This document shows, piece after piece, positions 47,201 through 57,895 of a DNA stretch of 64,000 nt. Within the stretch, counting starts at the first letter, position 1, and every line of letters starts with the position of its first letter. Under the pieces are notes generated by a model. That model ran no database searches. It was not told the DNA's origin and saw nothing but the letters and a program-made list of their open reading frames with translations. The position numbers and the translations under genes are program-made. The stretch spans positions 67,215-131,214 of the forward strand of contig NW_001799644.1 of assembly GCF_000165425.1 (NCBI RefSeq), in the 5' to 3' direction. Source of the stretch: Paramecium tetraurelia (lineage: Eukaryota; Ciliophora; Oligohymenophorea; Peniculida; Parameciidae).

Positions 47201-48849
47201 CATGATACAGTATATGAAAATCATCAACAGTGCTATTACCAAAAGGTTAGGGTATAAATTCTGGAATGTCTTCAGTTTACATATCTTCTCCAGGAATTTA
47301 GTCGAAGGTGCAATCTAACTTAATCACAAAGAGAGGTTCATCAAATCGAATTGGGGGTTTGTTGTTTGCTTCAAATGTTACATTAAAATCATCAATGGAT
47401 TCTAGAGATTTTAGTTTTGATATCAAATCTCTCACTGAAAGTGTATAGATATTGCTCAAACTTTCCATTGCTAAGAAATCTACTAGATAAGAAAAACGCA
47501 AGAATTTTGAACATTCCTTCCTCAACTATGATCTTTTCTCATAAGTCATACTGTCTGGGAATTACAAGGTTTCATATGCAATTTCTCTTGTTCTGAACAC
47601 ATTTGTTCCAGTATCTCTTGGAGCATTTCCACCAAATTATTCATCATTTTAAGGCACATAATTTTATTTCCTTAGGATATCCAATGATTTATCATATCCA
47701 CTTTGCACAACTTTTCGACATGCTTGAGAGTATGATCTGATTTTCCCGCTCACTTTATTCCTGTATTGATCTTATAATTATTTGAATTATTCTAAAGTAA
47801 ATGTGCTATCACTCATGGTTAGTTGATGAGATGTTTCAAATCCAATAAAACGACAGGTTTCCATCATATCATAGGTGTTTTTTCTCACTGTTAGTAGTGT
47901 TTCTCTCATGATGGGGTTCAATAAGAAATACTTGTCCAAAAGAGCATTCTAGATTGTTTTGGTTTTATGTTTGATCACATTGCTCTTCCACATCTTAAGG
48001 GTTTTCCATTTTCTGAATTTGGTAAAGAATTTTAATGACTTAATTTAATGATAGGTTTATCTTTCTCTTAGCCAATTTCTGAGTGGTATAAATTCAGTTG
48101 GTTTGCCATTGATATAATGACATAATCCTTTTCTTGAAATGGTGTAATATTCTTTAATTTCAGTCTTCTTATCATCTCCTTTAATGGTTTTATAATCCAC
48201 AACTGTCAACATGTAAGGATCATCTTAACCCATCCTCTTCTTTCTCTTACAAGATATATATATTCATCCACACTTGTTGTATTGCTCAGAATGAGGTCTA
48301 TATATTTGTCTAACTTAGATTTAGTTTCTTTCTCAGTAACGCCAAATTCTTCATCATGCGCCAATGTTTCTTTAAAGGGACTTTAAATTCGTGGGTCAGA
48401 ATCAAGAGGTTTAAGTTTGAAGCGAGATCCCAGTGAACTCATACCAGTCTTTCGCATTAAGTAGTTGCGTTCCTCTTCTGGCATAATGGCCAAGTATTTT
48501 TAATCAATTTAGAACTTACCCGATAATTTGTCAACAAGGTATTTGGTTCTATAGAGCTCATCAACATTTTATTTAAAGGTTGTCCCCATGGTCATTCTAA
48601 GTGGGTCTAGTTTTTGTTTGCTTTATTGAGCAACTAGTTTGGGCACTAACTTCAAATAAATTGAATGAAATACTTGTTGTTAAGTCCGAGTGACTGGCCT
48701 TTTCTGCTAACCTCCTCGATCATATAATCGAGATTTTAATTGCAACTGATTTGGCGATTTCTAAATATGAATATCACGCGCATTACCACATTTCGCAATT
48801 ATTCATGTTCGTCCTAATCTTCATATTCCTAAGACTAGAAGAATGACAT
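41299..48849 (-). CDS. Axonemal dynein heavy chain, interrupted by assembly gap
   Basis: A force-generating subunit of a ciliary inner-arm dynein. The stem (about 1,500 residues from ATG 48849) is followed by AAA1: linker [23 protein letters not shown], Walker [14 protein letters not shown], Walker [10 protein letters not shown] and sensor [18 protein letters not shown]. Sequence stops at AAA1/AAA2 ([14 protein letters not shown]) where 150 N begin. After the N run the frame resumes in AAA6 ([28 protein letters not shown]) and the C-terminal domain ([26 protein letters not shown]), ending at TGA 41299. AAA2-AAA5, stalk and microtubule-binding domain, some 1,700-2,000 residues, are absent. The short stem and [13 protein letters not shown] motif suit single-headed inner-arm chains (DNAH1/3/6/7/12 group). 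Confidence 0.95.
43382..43531. other. Assembly gap (150 N)
   Basis: A run of 150 N inside the dynein gene. The flanking protein jumps from the end of AAA1 to AAA6, so the true missing sequence is far longer than 150 bp, about 5-6 kb judging from ordinary dynein length. Confidence 0.95.
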
Positions 48850-49123
48850 TTTTTTAATATATTAATTATTTAAGTTATCATTTTTTGTAATTTGTTTTCA
48901 TTAGGAATTACCAAATCAAAAAAATATAATATCGATAATGGACACATCTAATTCTCCACAGATTTCAAAATGGCACTCTTTAGATGTCTATAAAATAGAA
49001 GATTCTCAACACTGATGTTAGTTTTAAATTAAAGTATGTATGCCTATAGTCCCAAACAGAAATATAAGTATTCCATTATAAAAATTAATTATTTCGAAAT
49101 GTATACAGTTTATACCTCATAAA

Positions 49124-51650
49124 ATGGTTCAATTGCTCTTAATTAACTGCTTAACTTTACCGCATGACACTCTACTGAAGGTTGTTCTGTGTTCAAAGAA
49201 CATCTTCTCATACACTCCCGTGCTAATCACAAACATTTAACCAACTCACTCTCCTTCAAAGAAAGGTTCCCCTAATAAACAATTGATTGGCTATAGAAAA
49301 TTCTAAGAGGAGAAGTTGAGGGCTAATTGCCCATGACTTTCTACCCCTTGTACAAACCCCATCGATATAATATTTCAAATGATGGAGACTATGTGTTTGA
49401 GATCAAATGTCGGCAATTAGGTCCATGTTTTCTCAGAATAATTTGGGTAGAATTTGAGGATAGAAGGATACACGAGATGGGATAGGCCTTTAATTTTGTA
49501 GTTTGGAATCCCTTCATGTTATAATCTCAAAGATTTAACTATTTAGACAGTTTTACCAAATTTATTAAGAAAATGGGATTTGGATGGGTTTTAATCCTTC
49601 CATTTGTATTCAATACAGGAAGTATCCCACAGTCTATAAGCGATTAAGGTTCATTTGAGTATAATATACTTCCATAATTTCGAGGAACTTCAAAAATTAT
49701 TGAATCATATAAAAAGATCTTTTTTATAGATGTTGTGTTGAATCATGTAGCAAAGGAGAGTGAATGATTGAATGATGAAGAATGTGTAAATTAAGTATAT
49801 GAGTAAATTAGGATTGAATGGATAAGTGGACGAATTATTTTATTGTCAGAATTCCCCCTCTATTGTTCATAAATTATAAAGTTGTGCTTACATCCAACAT
49901 ATCTCAGGATGATTGACGAAAATCAATTAACCAATCATATGAACACCATCATTGAGATTAAACCTATGAAGGTCTATAAATCATTAACTTTCATCCGCTA
50001 ACTTGCTTAATATTACTATCAATACACCTATTTGGAATCCATTCAAGAGGAAATCCTCCTCATTACTAGATTTTAGGAGAATTCTCTTAGTCTCTTTGAA
50101 GAATAGGAAATTCTATGAAATTCTTTAAAATTCAACTAAAAGCCAAATTAATCATGATGCGAGGCTCTACTAATACTAAAAATAATTAAATCATTGCCCT
50201 CGATCTTTAAACCACATTATTTTATTAATTGCATAAAACACATTATTTAAAGTATTGAAGACAAATATATTCAACACAGAGAGAATTTCTTTAAATAAAT
50301 TGATATCTCATCTACTTATTTTACTCTCTATGATTTGTTAAAGGTAGAAAAACCTTTATGAGTTTCAAAGTTATCTTAATTTTGACAAGCAAGACTCAAC
50401 ATTTCTTTTAGAAAAGACTGCTGAGGCTAAGGCTCTGATTTTTTAGTATGTCAATTTAATGTAGCATGGCCTAATTCCTAATTCATTAAAACCCCTAAGG
50501 TATAACAAAAGAGACAATTATTTTTTGTGGATCAATTCTATCCTTGACTATGTAATATATACAGATGAATTTTCTATCATGAGTTTATTACAAGATTAAA
50601 TTCAATCGATCTTTGAATCTCAAGCGACAGGGATCTCATTTAAGGAGATACTTACAAATGACTACATAGACAAAGAAGTATTGTTATGAATTATAATAGG
50701 GTTTGCTTGTTGAGCTTAAACTGGATTCAGAAACTGCTTTCATTATGAGAGGAAATCACAAGAATTGTTTAACTTGGATGGATAAAATAGGATAAGTTGC
50801 CTTAAATAAAGGATATCCGGCTGCATCTAGACCTATTGTAAGCAAAGCCTTATTAAAAGCTTGTCTTGATTTCATTGGGAAGATTTATCAAATGAATAAA
50901 TATCCATATCCAGGACTCAAGTTAATGAATAGGATGGTTACTTGAAGAGCATGGTCAGATTTTATTTGGTAGCATTTCGAAAAGAGCTATTACATTTTAT
51001 TGGACCCAACCTATTATAATGAATATTGGGTTATTGAAAAACATGTAAGGAGAGAAGGAATTTATAGAGACATCTTTAAATTGTTCCAAGCATCGATCTG
51101 AATACTGATTGAGACCAAATTCTTGTATTGCTATTGCCTTGGATCCAGATTTTTTTTTAAAAAATTATGTTGTGCATCACTTATCGTTGATGGAATCTAC
51201 TTTGATGAGTCGGAATTCACTTGGTTTAAATATTCTCTTTCCTATTGCAAGTAAATACAGTGGTAAATATCTTCAATGGACAGATCATTTCAATGCTTAA
51301 GATGGATTCTCAATTCGCAATGGATCTGGATTATTTTCTTGCTTGGATATTATCTGAAATCATTTCTAAAAATCCATAAATAAGATATCAAGAAAGAAAT
51401 ATTTTATGCCTAACTTGCTCTTATCAAACAACACTACAGACTCAGACTTATCTTAATTATTATTGCAGAATTATTCCTATAAGATTTTGCAATAACTTTG
51501 GGGTTAAGTAAGAATATTATTGAATAGTCTAAGAACCATTGTAGATGAATATATTTATAAGACAATTTATTAGATTAATGAACAAAAATGAATATTTGCA
51601 ATTGTGGGATTGTTTAAGAAATTGAATTAGTTATTCATAATAATTTATAA
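49124..51650 (+). pseudogene. AGL: Decayed glycogen debranching enzyme
   Basis: Remnants follow the order of AGL/Gdb1, the bifunctional 4-alpha-glucanotransferase and amylo-1,6-glucosidase of glycogen breakdown. The glucanotransferase part is recognisable by FIDVVLNHVAKESE, then TGA at 49765-49767 where the family has Trp, then LNDEECVN, and ENQLTNHMNTIIEI. The glucosidase part shows MRGNHKNCLTWMDKIGQ (family: GGNxxNCGTWMDKMG), NKGYPAASR, RPNSCIAIALDP, then a frayed end. Many TGAs and frame changes break it, and at about 2.5 kb it is roughly half the usual coding length, so internal sequence is lost. It is a clear pseudogene. An intact copy presumably lies elsewhere. Confidence 0.85.
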
Positions 51651-51933
51651 AAATATCTAATTTTAATAAATTATTAAGAATAATAATAAGCAGTAAAAGA
51701 TTATTGTCATAGAGGGAATAAGAATATAAATCTAAATAATTCCCTAAGAGCTAAAATCTTGACAGTAAAATTCTTATTTAATAAATAAAATTTAAATTAA
51801 TTGATATGAAATATGAATATGTAAATTAGTATAAATTCTTTATATCCCCTATTGACTTATTCTTTTGATTTTTTCAATTTAGTACTGAAAGGAAAATTCC
51901 TCAAATAATGTATAATTAATAAATTAATATAAT

Positions 51934-52957
51934 ATGCTTATTGAAATTATTTTACTTTTAAGTTCTTCCTCATTTGCTCTTCTCTTTCAAGCTGATGAAC
52001 TGGGAGAATAAATTCACGATTGTGCAAAGTTGTTTATATTCGGAACACTTATTACTGAATATCCTTGGATGATGGTAGGAATTATCACTTTTGTGTGGAT
52101 TAAAGAATGTTTCAGATCAAAGGATTCTCATCAACAGGACAAGCATCAGCCGAACCCTGCCATTATTATACATCATGCAAGAGATGGTGCCACGGCCACA
52201 TCAACTGAAAATGTACCACCTACCATAGAGGCTGTGTAAATCTTCGACTATGCTACTGGAGAAAGCCAATATGCATTAATCTAGAAAACTGAGAAGAGTT
52301 TGTTGACTCAATTAGGAGTCACAATGAAGAATACAATTTTGTTAGAGAAAGGCAGACAATAAGATGCAAGTGTTAATTCCAAATTAATCTCACATATTGA
52401 TCAACAGAAGAGGGCTAATGCTTAGAATATTTCCATCATTTATGAAGACAACAGCGAGTACCAATAAAACTAGGTAAAACCTCATGTTTCCATTCCATTT
52501 AAAATTGGGGATTTTGATAAGTAGATGGGCGAAATTATATAGGCAGAAATATTATCGGGGGAATATCCAATGGAGAGTAAAGTAGTTGATACAAAATTAA
52601 AGTACGAGTAGGCTTTGATTTCGATTTTAATAAGTATCAATAGAATATTACAATTAAGTCTCAGTGATTCCTCAGGTTGATGGTTTGGTATTCAGATTGG
52701 TTAATTCAATTCTATTTGGAGTAGTGCTTCATTCAGCAGTGCAAAGAAAAGAGATACTAACAATGTCTCACCTTATATATATGATTATACTATTAACTGG
52801 TTGTGTAGTTGCCTATATTATCGGATTATATTATCAATCTATCAATATTAGATAAACACTTTTGGGGTGTCTGTTATGGTCATTTCAACACGTCAACCCA
52901 AACCTATGTTTATTGGTGTTTCCTCTACCCACACTATTGTATTTAGAAGGCTTATGA
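51934..52957 (+). CDS. Membrane protein of unknown function
   Basis: A protein of 330-332 aa in two exons. The intron after about residue 235 may end AAG (25 nt) or CAG (31 nt), both in frame. The N-terminus is a signal-like helix (LIEIILLLSSSSFALLF), soon followed by a second helix (YPWMMVGIITFVWI). A polar region of about 170 residues follows. The C-terminal 90 residues contain two or three helices (RLVNSILFGVVLH, IYMIILLTGCVVAYIIGLYY, CLLVFPLPTLLYL). No enzyme motif is visible and the family is not recognised. It lies between the debranching-enzyme pseudogene and the B-box gene. Confidence 0.75.
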
Positions 52958-53113
52958 ATATTTAGTTTCAATTAAATTGCTTGGACTTGATATATATTTA
53001 TATGTGTGTATCAATCTTGATATAAATAATTATATAAATGAAAATGGAATGTAATAATTAAGATTGTATAACTTAGAAATGTGTATATTATAATGAAATG
53101 GAATTGCAATTAT

Positions 53114-53903
53114 TCAACATTTAAATTGTATTAGCACTGAGTCACCCAATTTGATCCAATTCTGCAGTCCTTTCTAGAACTCGGATAAATTCAAGGAAAT
53201 GTTATTTAAATTAAATGTCGTATCAATGGAGTTGACGATGTACACATTTTTATAAGTTGGAGTTTGTCTTAGAATTTCAAGACCTGATATAATGTATAGG
53301 CAGTACTTTCTAGAATGTATGTTGCCTTTTCCAATAATTGATAATCATTGGTAGATTTGGCTAATTTGATAACATCATATGCTCTGGATTATTTATCCAT
53401 CCAGATTTATTCTTAGGTGTCAATGTTATTCACTTGGATTTCGTAATGTTGATTAATGAGATTGACAACTTCATCTTTTCTTTGCTTAATCAATTTGAAA
53501 ATGGTGGCAAAGGTTTATTCAACTTCTTTGAGTACTTTTTGTTTTGATTCCTCGAAGGTTAATTTTGTATGTCTAATGTCGACGAGAACAGTTTCTGTTT
53601 TTTCCAATCTCAAGATTCCTACTTAGAAGGGAGTCGAATTACCATCTTTTGCTGCTTGATCCATGGATGATCTGATGTCTTTGGTGGCTTTATCCATCTA
53701 ATCAACTAGATGTCCTTTATGATCTCCAAACATCAAACAAGTCGGACAAATAAGACTAGATAAATACAATGGGAATACACGTGACATGAGGTGCAGAAGG
53801 CTTCCAGTTGTCTTTTATGGGCGGTGCATTCTCCGACTCTGAGAGTATCATCACTGTTAAGTTATTTAGTAGATGGTCCTGATTTGAGTTATTCGGAAAT
53901 CAT
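53114..53903 (-). CDS. B-box zinc-finger coiled-coil protein
   Basis: A 247-aa protein in three exons (two 23-nt introns, the second ending CAG, exact codon count). Residues 23-54 form a B-box: ECTAHKRQLEAFCTSCHV then LICPTCLMFGDHKGH, with Cys and His at the zinc positions. An ordered helical region of about 150 residues follows (ATKDIRSSMDQAAKDG, KQKVLKEVEQTFATIF). There is no RING before the B-box and no SPRY after it, so it is a reduced TRIM-like form. B-boxes mediate protein-protein contact and self-association. The specific role is unknown. Confidence 0.85.
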
Positions 53904-54027
53904 AAATTTTATTTATCAATAAAATCGAAATCGCATCCACATTTAATGAAGTGGAGGGATGCAATAGGGTATCTGAAATGGTATTCAATGATTAATGTAT
54001 TTAAATGTACGATATGTTATAATAACT

Positions 54028-54441
54028 TCACAATCCCTTAATTTTATCTTCGACGAATTGTTTTTCATTTTCACTTACTTCAATTGCAAAATCTTTGAGT
54101 GCAACAGATGAGCACTTTCTTGATTTGATCTTCTTAGTCTTAGTAAGGAATTTAGAAATGCCAATCCATTCTCCCAACAAAGCACCTTTTTCTACTTTCC
54201 AAACTGGGATCTAGAATTATTTAGCCAAAGCAACAATCAATTTCTTGTATGTGTCTTCAGTGCAATCATCAGCCAAAACCACGAATTTTGCCTAGAATGA
54301 AGAGTATTCATACTTGTTTGCTTTCAATGGCTTTGCACACTTCGTTGGACTCCCTTCAGCCAACAATCCTCTATGTAATGATGTTTAAACAACTCTCTTT
54401 AAGGTTGTGAGTTCTTCTGATAATTACTCGACTTCTGCCAT
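54028..54441 (-). CDS. RPS12: 40S ribosomal protein S12 (eS12)
   Basis: An intronless 137-aa protein of the L7Ae-like fold. Diagnostic segments are LHRGLLAEGSPTKCAKPLKAN, AKFVVLADDCTEDTYKKLIVALAK, KGALLGEWIGI and CSSVALKDFA, in the order of eS12. Length is normal. eS12 sits in the beak of the small subunit. Codon choice and lower AT content fit a highly expressed gene. Its start lies 115 bp downstream of the EPL1 stop on the same strand. Confidence 0.93.
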
Positions 54442-54556
54442 AATAAATAATTTAAATCTTATTTAAATTAAGAAACCCCTCTCTTATGAAATATTACAAA
54501 GTAAAGTAAAAAATATACAATCACAATTATTTTCATTTCCTCTTAATACAGCTATA

Positions 54557-55928
54557 TCACATCAATATAACCTAAGAGTTATAGTGAATGTCTTTAACTA
54601 ATTAAAATTTTAATTCATCAGAATGTTTGATTTTAATTGTGCAAATAGGTTGATCCAAATTCTACAGGATTCTCATTTTGAATCTCAGAGACTGTCTCAA
54701 TTCCTCCTTCTTCTATTACAACTTGAGTTGATGTTCCTTTTTTTGTTTATCAAATCTAACTTTCTAACATTCTCTCCTCTATTAATCGACAATCTACTCC
54801 TGCCTCTAATTGATTTTTTGATAGTGAGCATAGAAGTGATCAAAATTAGCCCGAACTCCATCAAAGATTGAAGCTCTGTTCCGATCCACGAGCATTAACT
54901 TAACTTTTTTTTTGTTCTTCTTCGTCCTATCAGCTATCAATAGGGTCCTATTGTTGTTAGTGTAAATGAGTTATTTATTTAGTTGATGAACTCCCAACTT
55001 GGTGTAGATGTCAAGATCCCAAGATTGCAACATCGTGGGATTCTTAGGCCACATAACACTCTTCTCCTTTATCTGTTGGTATTGTTCATCCATAAAATCG
55101 ATAAGTTCTGTGGATAGAGGGATTGAATTAAACTGATAGGAACAATCATGGTTGGAACACGATTCAAATATTTTATTTCTGTTGTCTCTCTGCTGCTGTT
55201 CCAATTGCTCTTCTGGCTTGTAGAAACGCTTGAGCTCCTTCAAGTTGCCAAATAAATCATTGCAATTATTGAATGAATTTACAAAATTAAACTCCTCCTC
55301 TTTGATTAACTGCAATTTCAGCAATTCTCTTTGTCTTACTTGTCTCACCAAATTCAGTGCTATCAAGTTCTCATTCAAGAGGATTTCTCTGGCTACATCA
55401 ATGGAATGTATATCCAAATGCTTCTATCGTTTTTGCTTGTACGCTTTGCTCGGTCTAAATGCCACATTCATCCGATAACTAAGATGCTACAATAAGAATC
55501 ATACTCATTCTCTTGAGCTCGCATGAAGACTCTCAAAAGGGGCCTTTATAATCGTTCAGCCTTTTTGTTATAGTAGGTTTCATCGTATTCCAATGTGTTG
55601 AGTAACGAATATTGTTTAGAGTAATTGCGATTGGAATTCAGATGACGCCTAAGATCCAATTGCTGCATTACTTTGGGGTTAATGCCAGCCTCCAAATCCT
55701 CCTCATCACAAGAGTACTCATTCTCATCAGGGTACACTATATTTGAATGAATGTAAACAGTGGGCAATTAGATTGTGGTCTCAGCAACAGTTGAAATGGG
55801 CACAAAATTGGGGACTTCGATTTGTTTGCAAGGGATTGGCTATGTAGATTGGTAATGAGTACTTCCAATTGTTCGTAATCCCATTTATCCTTCTTTACAA
55901 AAACCACATTCGGATCAATGTTCTTCAT
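54557..55928 (-). CDS. EPL1: Enhancer of polycomb homologue (EPL1)
   Basis: A 440-aa protein in three exons (introns of 23 and 26 nt, exact codon count). The EPcA domain is visible: the acidic region IVYPDENEYSCDEEDLEAG, the MNVAFRPSKAY element (family: YVAFRxR) and the long helix DIHSIDVAREILL through RQVRQRELLKLQLIKEEEF. These match EPL1/EPC1, which joins the Piccolo NuA4 catalytic core and positions the Esa1/TIP60 acetyltransferase on nucleosomes. The C-terminal 130 residues are basic coiled coil. It is shorter than animal EPC1. It starts 170 bp from the divergent 2OG oxygenase gene. Confidence 0.8.
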
Positions 55929-56098
55929 TCTTTTTAAGATTTAATTTTGTTTAATTTATACACTCAAAAGTCAAAGAAAGCACAATCCAAAAGGAGAACC
56001 TCAAGTCCACATTTGAGTATTGAGAATGTTACTGATCAAATATCCAACTATATAAAGTACTCTCATATAATTGAATGACATATTATTAATTTATTAAA

Positions 56099-57270
56099 AT
56101 GTTTACAACAAGATTTGTGTATAGATTTGCTAAATCTGTACCCGTGGTCGATGTTACGGCCTTCCTCGCCAAAAAGGGGGACACCTCCGCACAATGTGCC
56201 CAAGTAGCAGAGGCTCTCCACAACTACGGTGCCATTTGCATCAAGGACCCTCGAGTTAATGACCGTCATAATGTCGACTTTTTGGATATGATGGAAAAGT
56301 ATTTTGAGTCCAGAGCAGCCAAATTCTATAACGATGAAAAGGTATCCCCATGGTTTTTATTCAAGGTTGAAGATATCTTCCCGAATTATGCTTATCAGGT
56401 TGGAGCGACACCAGAGTTCGTTGAAAAGGCCAGAACTCACAATAATATTGTCAAATAATATACCAAGGAAAATGAAGCCTTGACTCCATAACCTGCTCCA
56501 TATGTAATATCCGTCTCTATTCCTAGGATGCCAAGTGGAGATTCTTTTGGCCCATCGATGACTCAGGCAAACGAACCAAAGATGAAGAGTATTAGATTTA
56601 GACTTATATTATTATAGTTTCAATCCTCCAAGATTCAGACCCAAGGATGTTCCTTAGTTTGGAGAACGAATGGAATAGTGGGGCAAGATGATGATCAATG
56701 GGTGCTTGACTGTGGCTGAGATGGCTGCCGTCGGTATGAGCATTCCAGCTGACTCTTTTACCAGCAGAATGTAAAATGGACCTCATTTGCTTGCTCCAAC
56801 TGGTTCTGATCTGGATAGACACAAACCAGGAACCATTTTCGCAGGATTCCATTATGATTTGAATTTCCTCACCATTCACGGCAAGAGTCGTTACCCTGGT
56901 TTGTATGTGTGGTTGAGAAATGGAGAGAGAATCTCAGTTGCTGTCCCAGAAGGTCACTTGCTCCTTTAAGCTGGTGCCCAATTCGATTTGCTCACTGGCG
57001 GATATGTGACTTGTGGATATCATGAAGTATTTTACAATCCCAATTTAGGTCATCTATACTGAAGAGGCCAAGAAAAAATACGAAGAAAACAAGAAAGTCG
57101 GTAAGAGCACTTGGAGAGTCTCATCAACCCTATTTTCGCATATTAATTCCGATGTCACTCTTTAACCATTAGATAAATTCGCTAAGCAAGGATTGCCACC
57201 AAAATACAAGCCCATCAAGGCATTTGATCAGGTCTAATAGGAATTGGAAGCCATCAAATTAAAGTTATGA
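56099..57270 (+). CDS. 2-oxoglutarate/Fe(II) dioxygenase, IPNS-like
   Basis: A 365-aa protein in four exons (introns of 23, 29 and 22 nt, exact codon count). The non-haem DIOX N-terminal domain (SVPVVDVTAFLA, HNYGAICIKDPRVN) is followed by the double-stranded beta-helix with the iron triad: His-x-Asp in FAGFHYDLNFLTIHG and His in CGYHEV. The co-substrate Arg-x-Ser lies in STWRVSSTLFSHI. Domain order and PGLYVWLRNGERISV match the isopenicillin N synthase-like family of small-molecule oxidases. The substrate is not predictable. The short basic N-terminus (MFTTRFVYRFAKS) may be a mitochondrial targeting peptide. The codon use suggests high expression. Confidence 0.88.
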
Positions 57271-57895
57271 TGCATATAAACTGATTTGTATATGGCAATC
57301 AATATTAATATCAATATTAAAATTGACTTCTATAACTTATTCGTTCTTTGAAACAAATTTATTTTTATATTACTAATTTATATAATAAAAATTTATTAAT
57401 TAATATAGGACATATGGAATCCCATTTTTAACCTAAAATTCCAATATAGAAATAAAAATCATTTAATATTCCCTTATTCGTGTAGATTATCTAGCATTGT
57501 GTTCGAGTTTGATTGATAATGCGAAATAGAGTGGTGGCTTAGCACAACACTTGGGGGGAGGGGAGGGAGAGTTAAAAATAGTAGAGGGACTCCATTTGAG
57601 TTTGTGAATAGGGAAGCATTGTAAAATAAAATAACTAATTTGAATTTAATAATTAAATCATCAAAATGAAACGAATTCGAAGGAATTGAGGAAAGTTTAA
57701 TTAAAGATAATGATGTTGTAATATTTTAACTAATTTATAATATTATTTATTAATTTTAGGAAATTAGAAAGAGTACAATTTGTGAATGTGTAAAAAATTC
57801 TTATAGTTTTGAGATTGGGATAATTTTTATACTGATGTCAACGACAATATATGGTTTTTATTAATTATTAATATATAAATATTTGATAATAAAAA
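57271..57895. other. Intergenic with a G-rich tract
   Basis: A 625-bp spacer between two plus-strand genes. Most is AT-rich. From about 57480 to 57610 composition is clearly different, with a strand-asymmetric G-rich block at 57553-57567 (six, four and three Gs separated by single As). No tRNA or protein domain is visible. On the minus strand the same block reads as a short Pro/Cys-containing frame without a clear start. It might be a decayed gene end or a regulatory element. Confidence 0.5.

Noticed and set aside
56604-56879. A minus-strand frame of 91 codons.
   Set aside because: It is antisense to the 2OG oxygenase and has no family features.
57553-57567. Telomere-type repeat.
   Set aside because: The tract lacks the T residues of the Paramecium GGGGTT/GGGTTT telomere unit and is not periodic.
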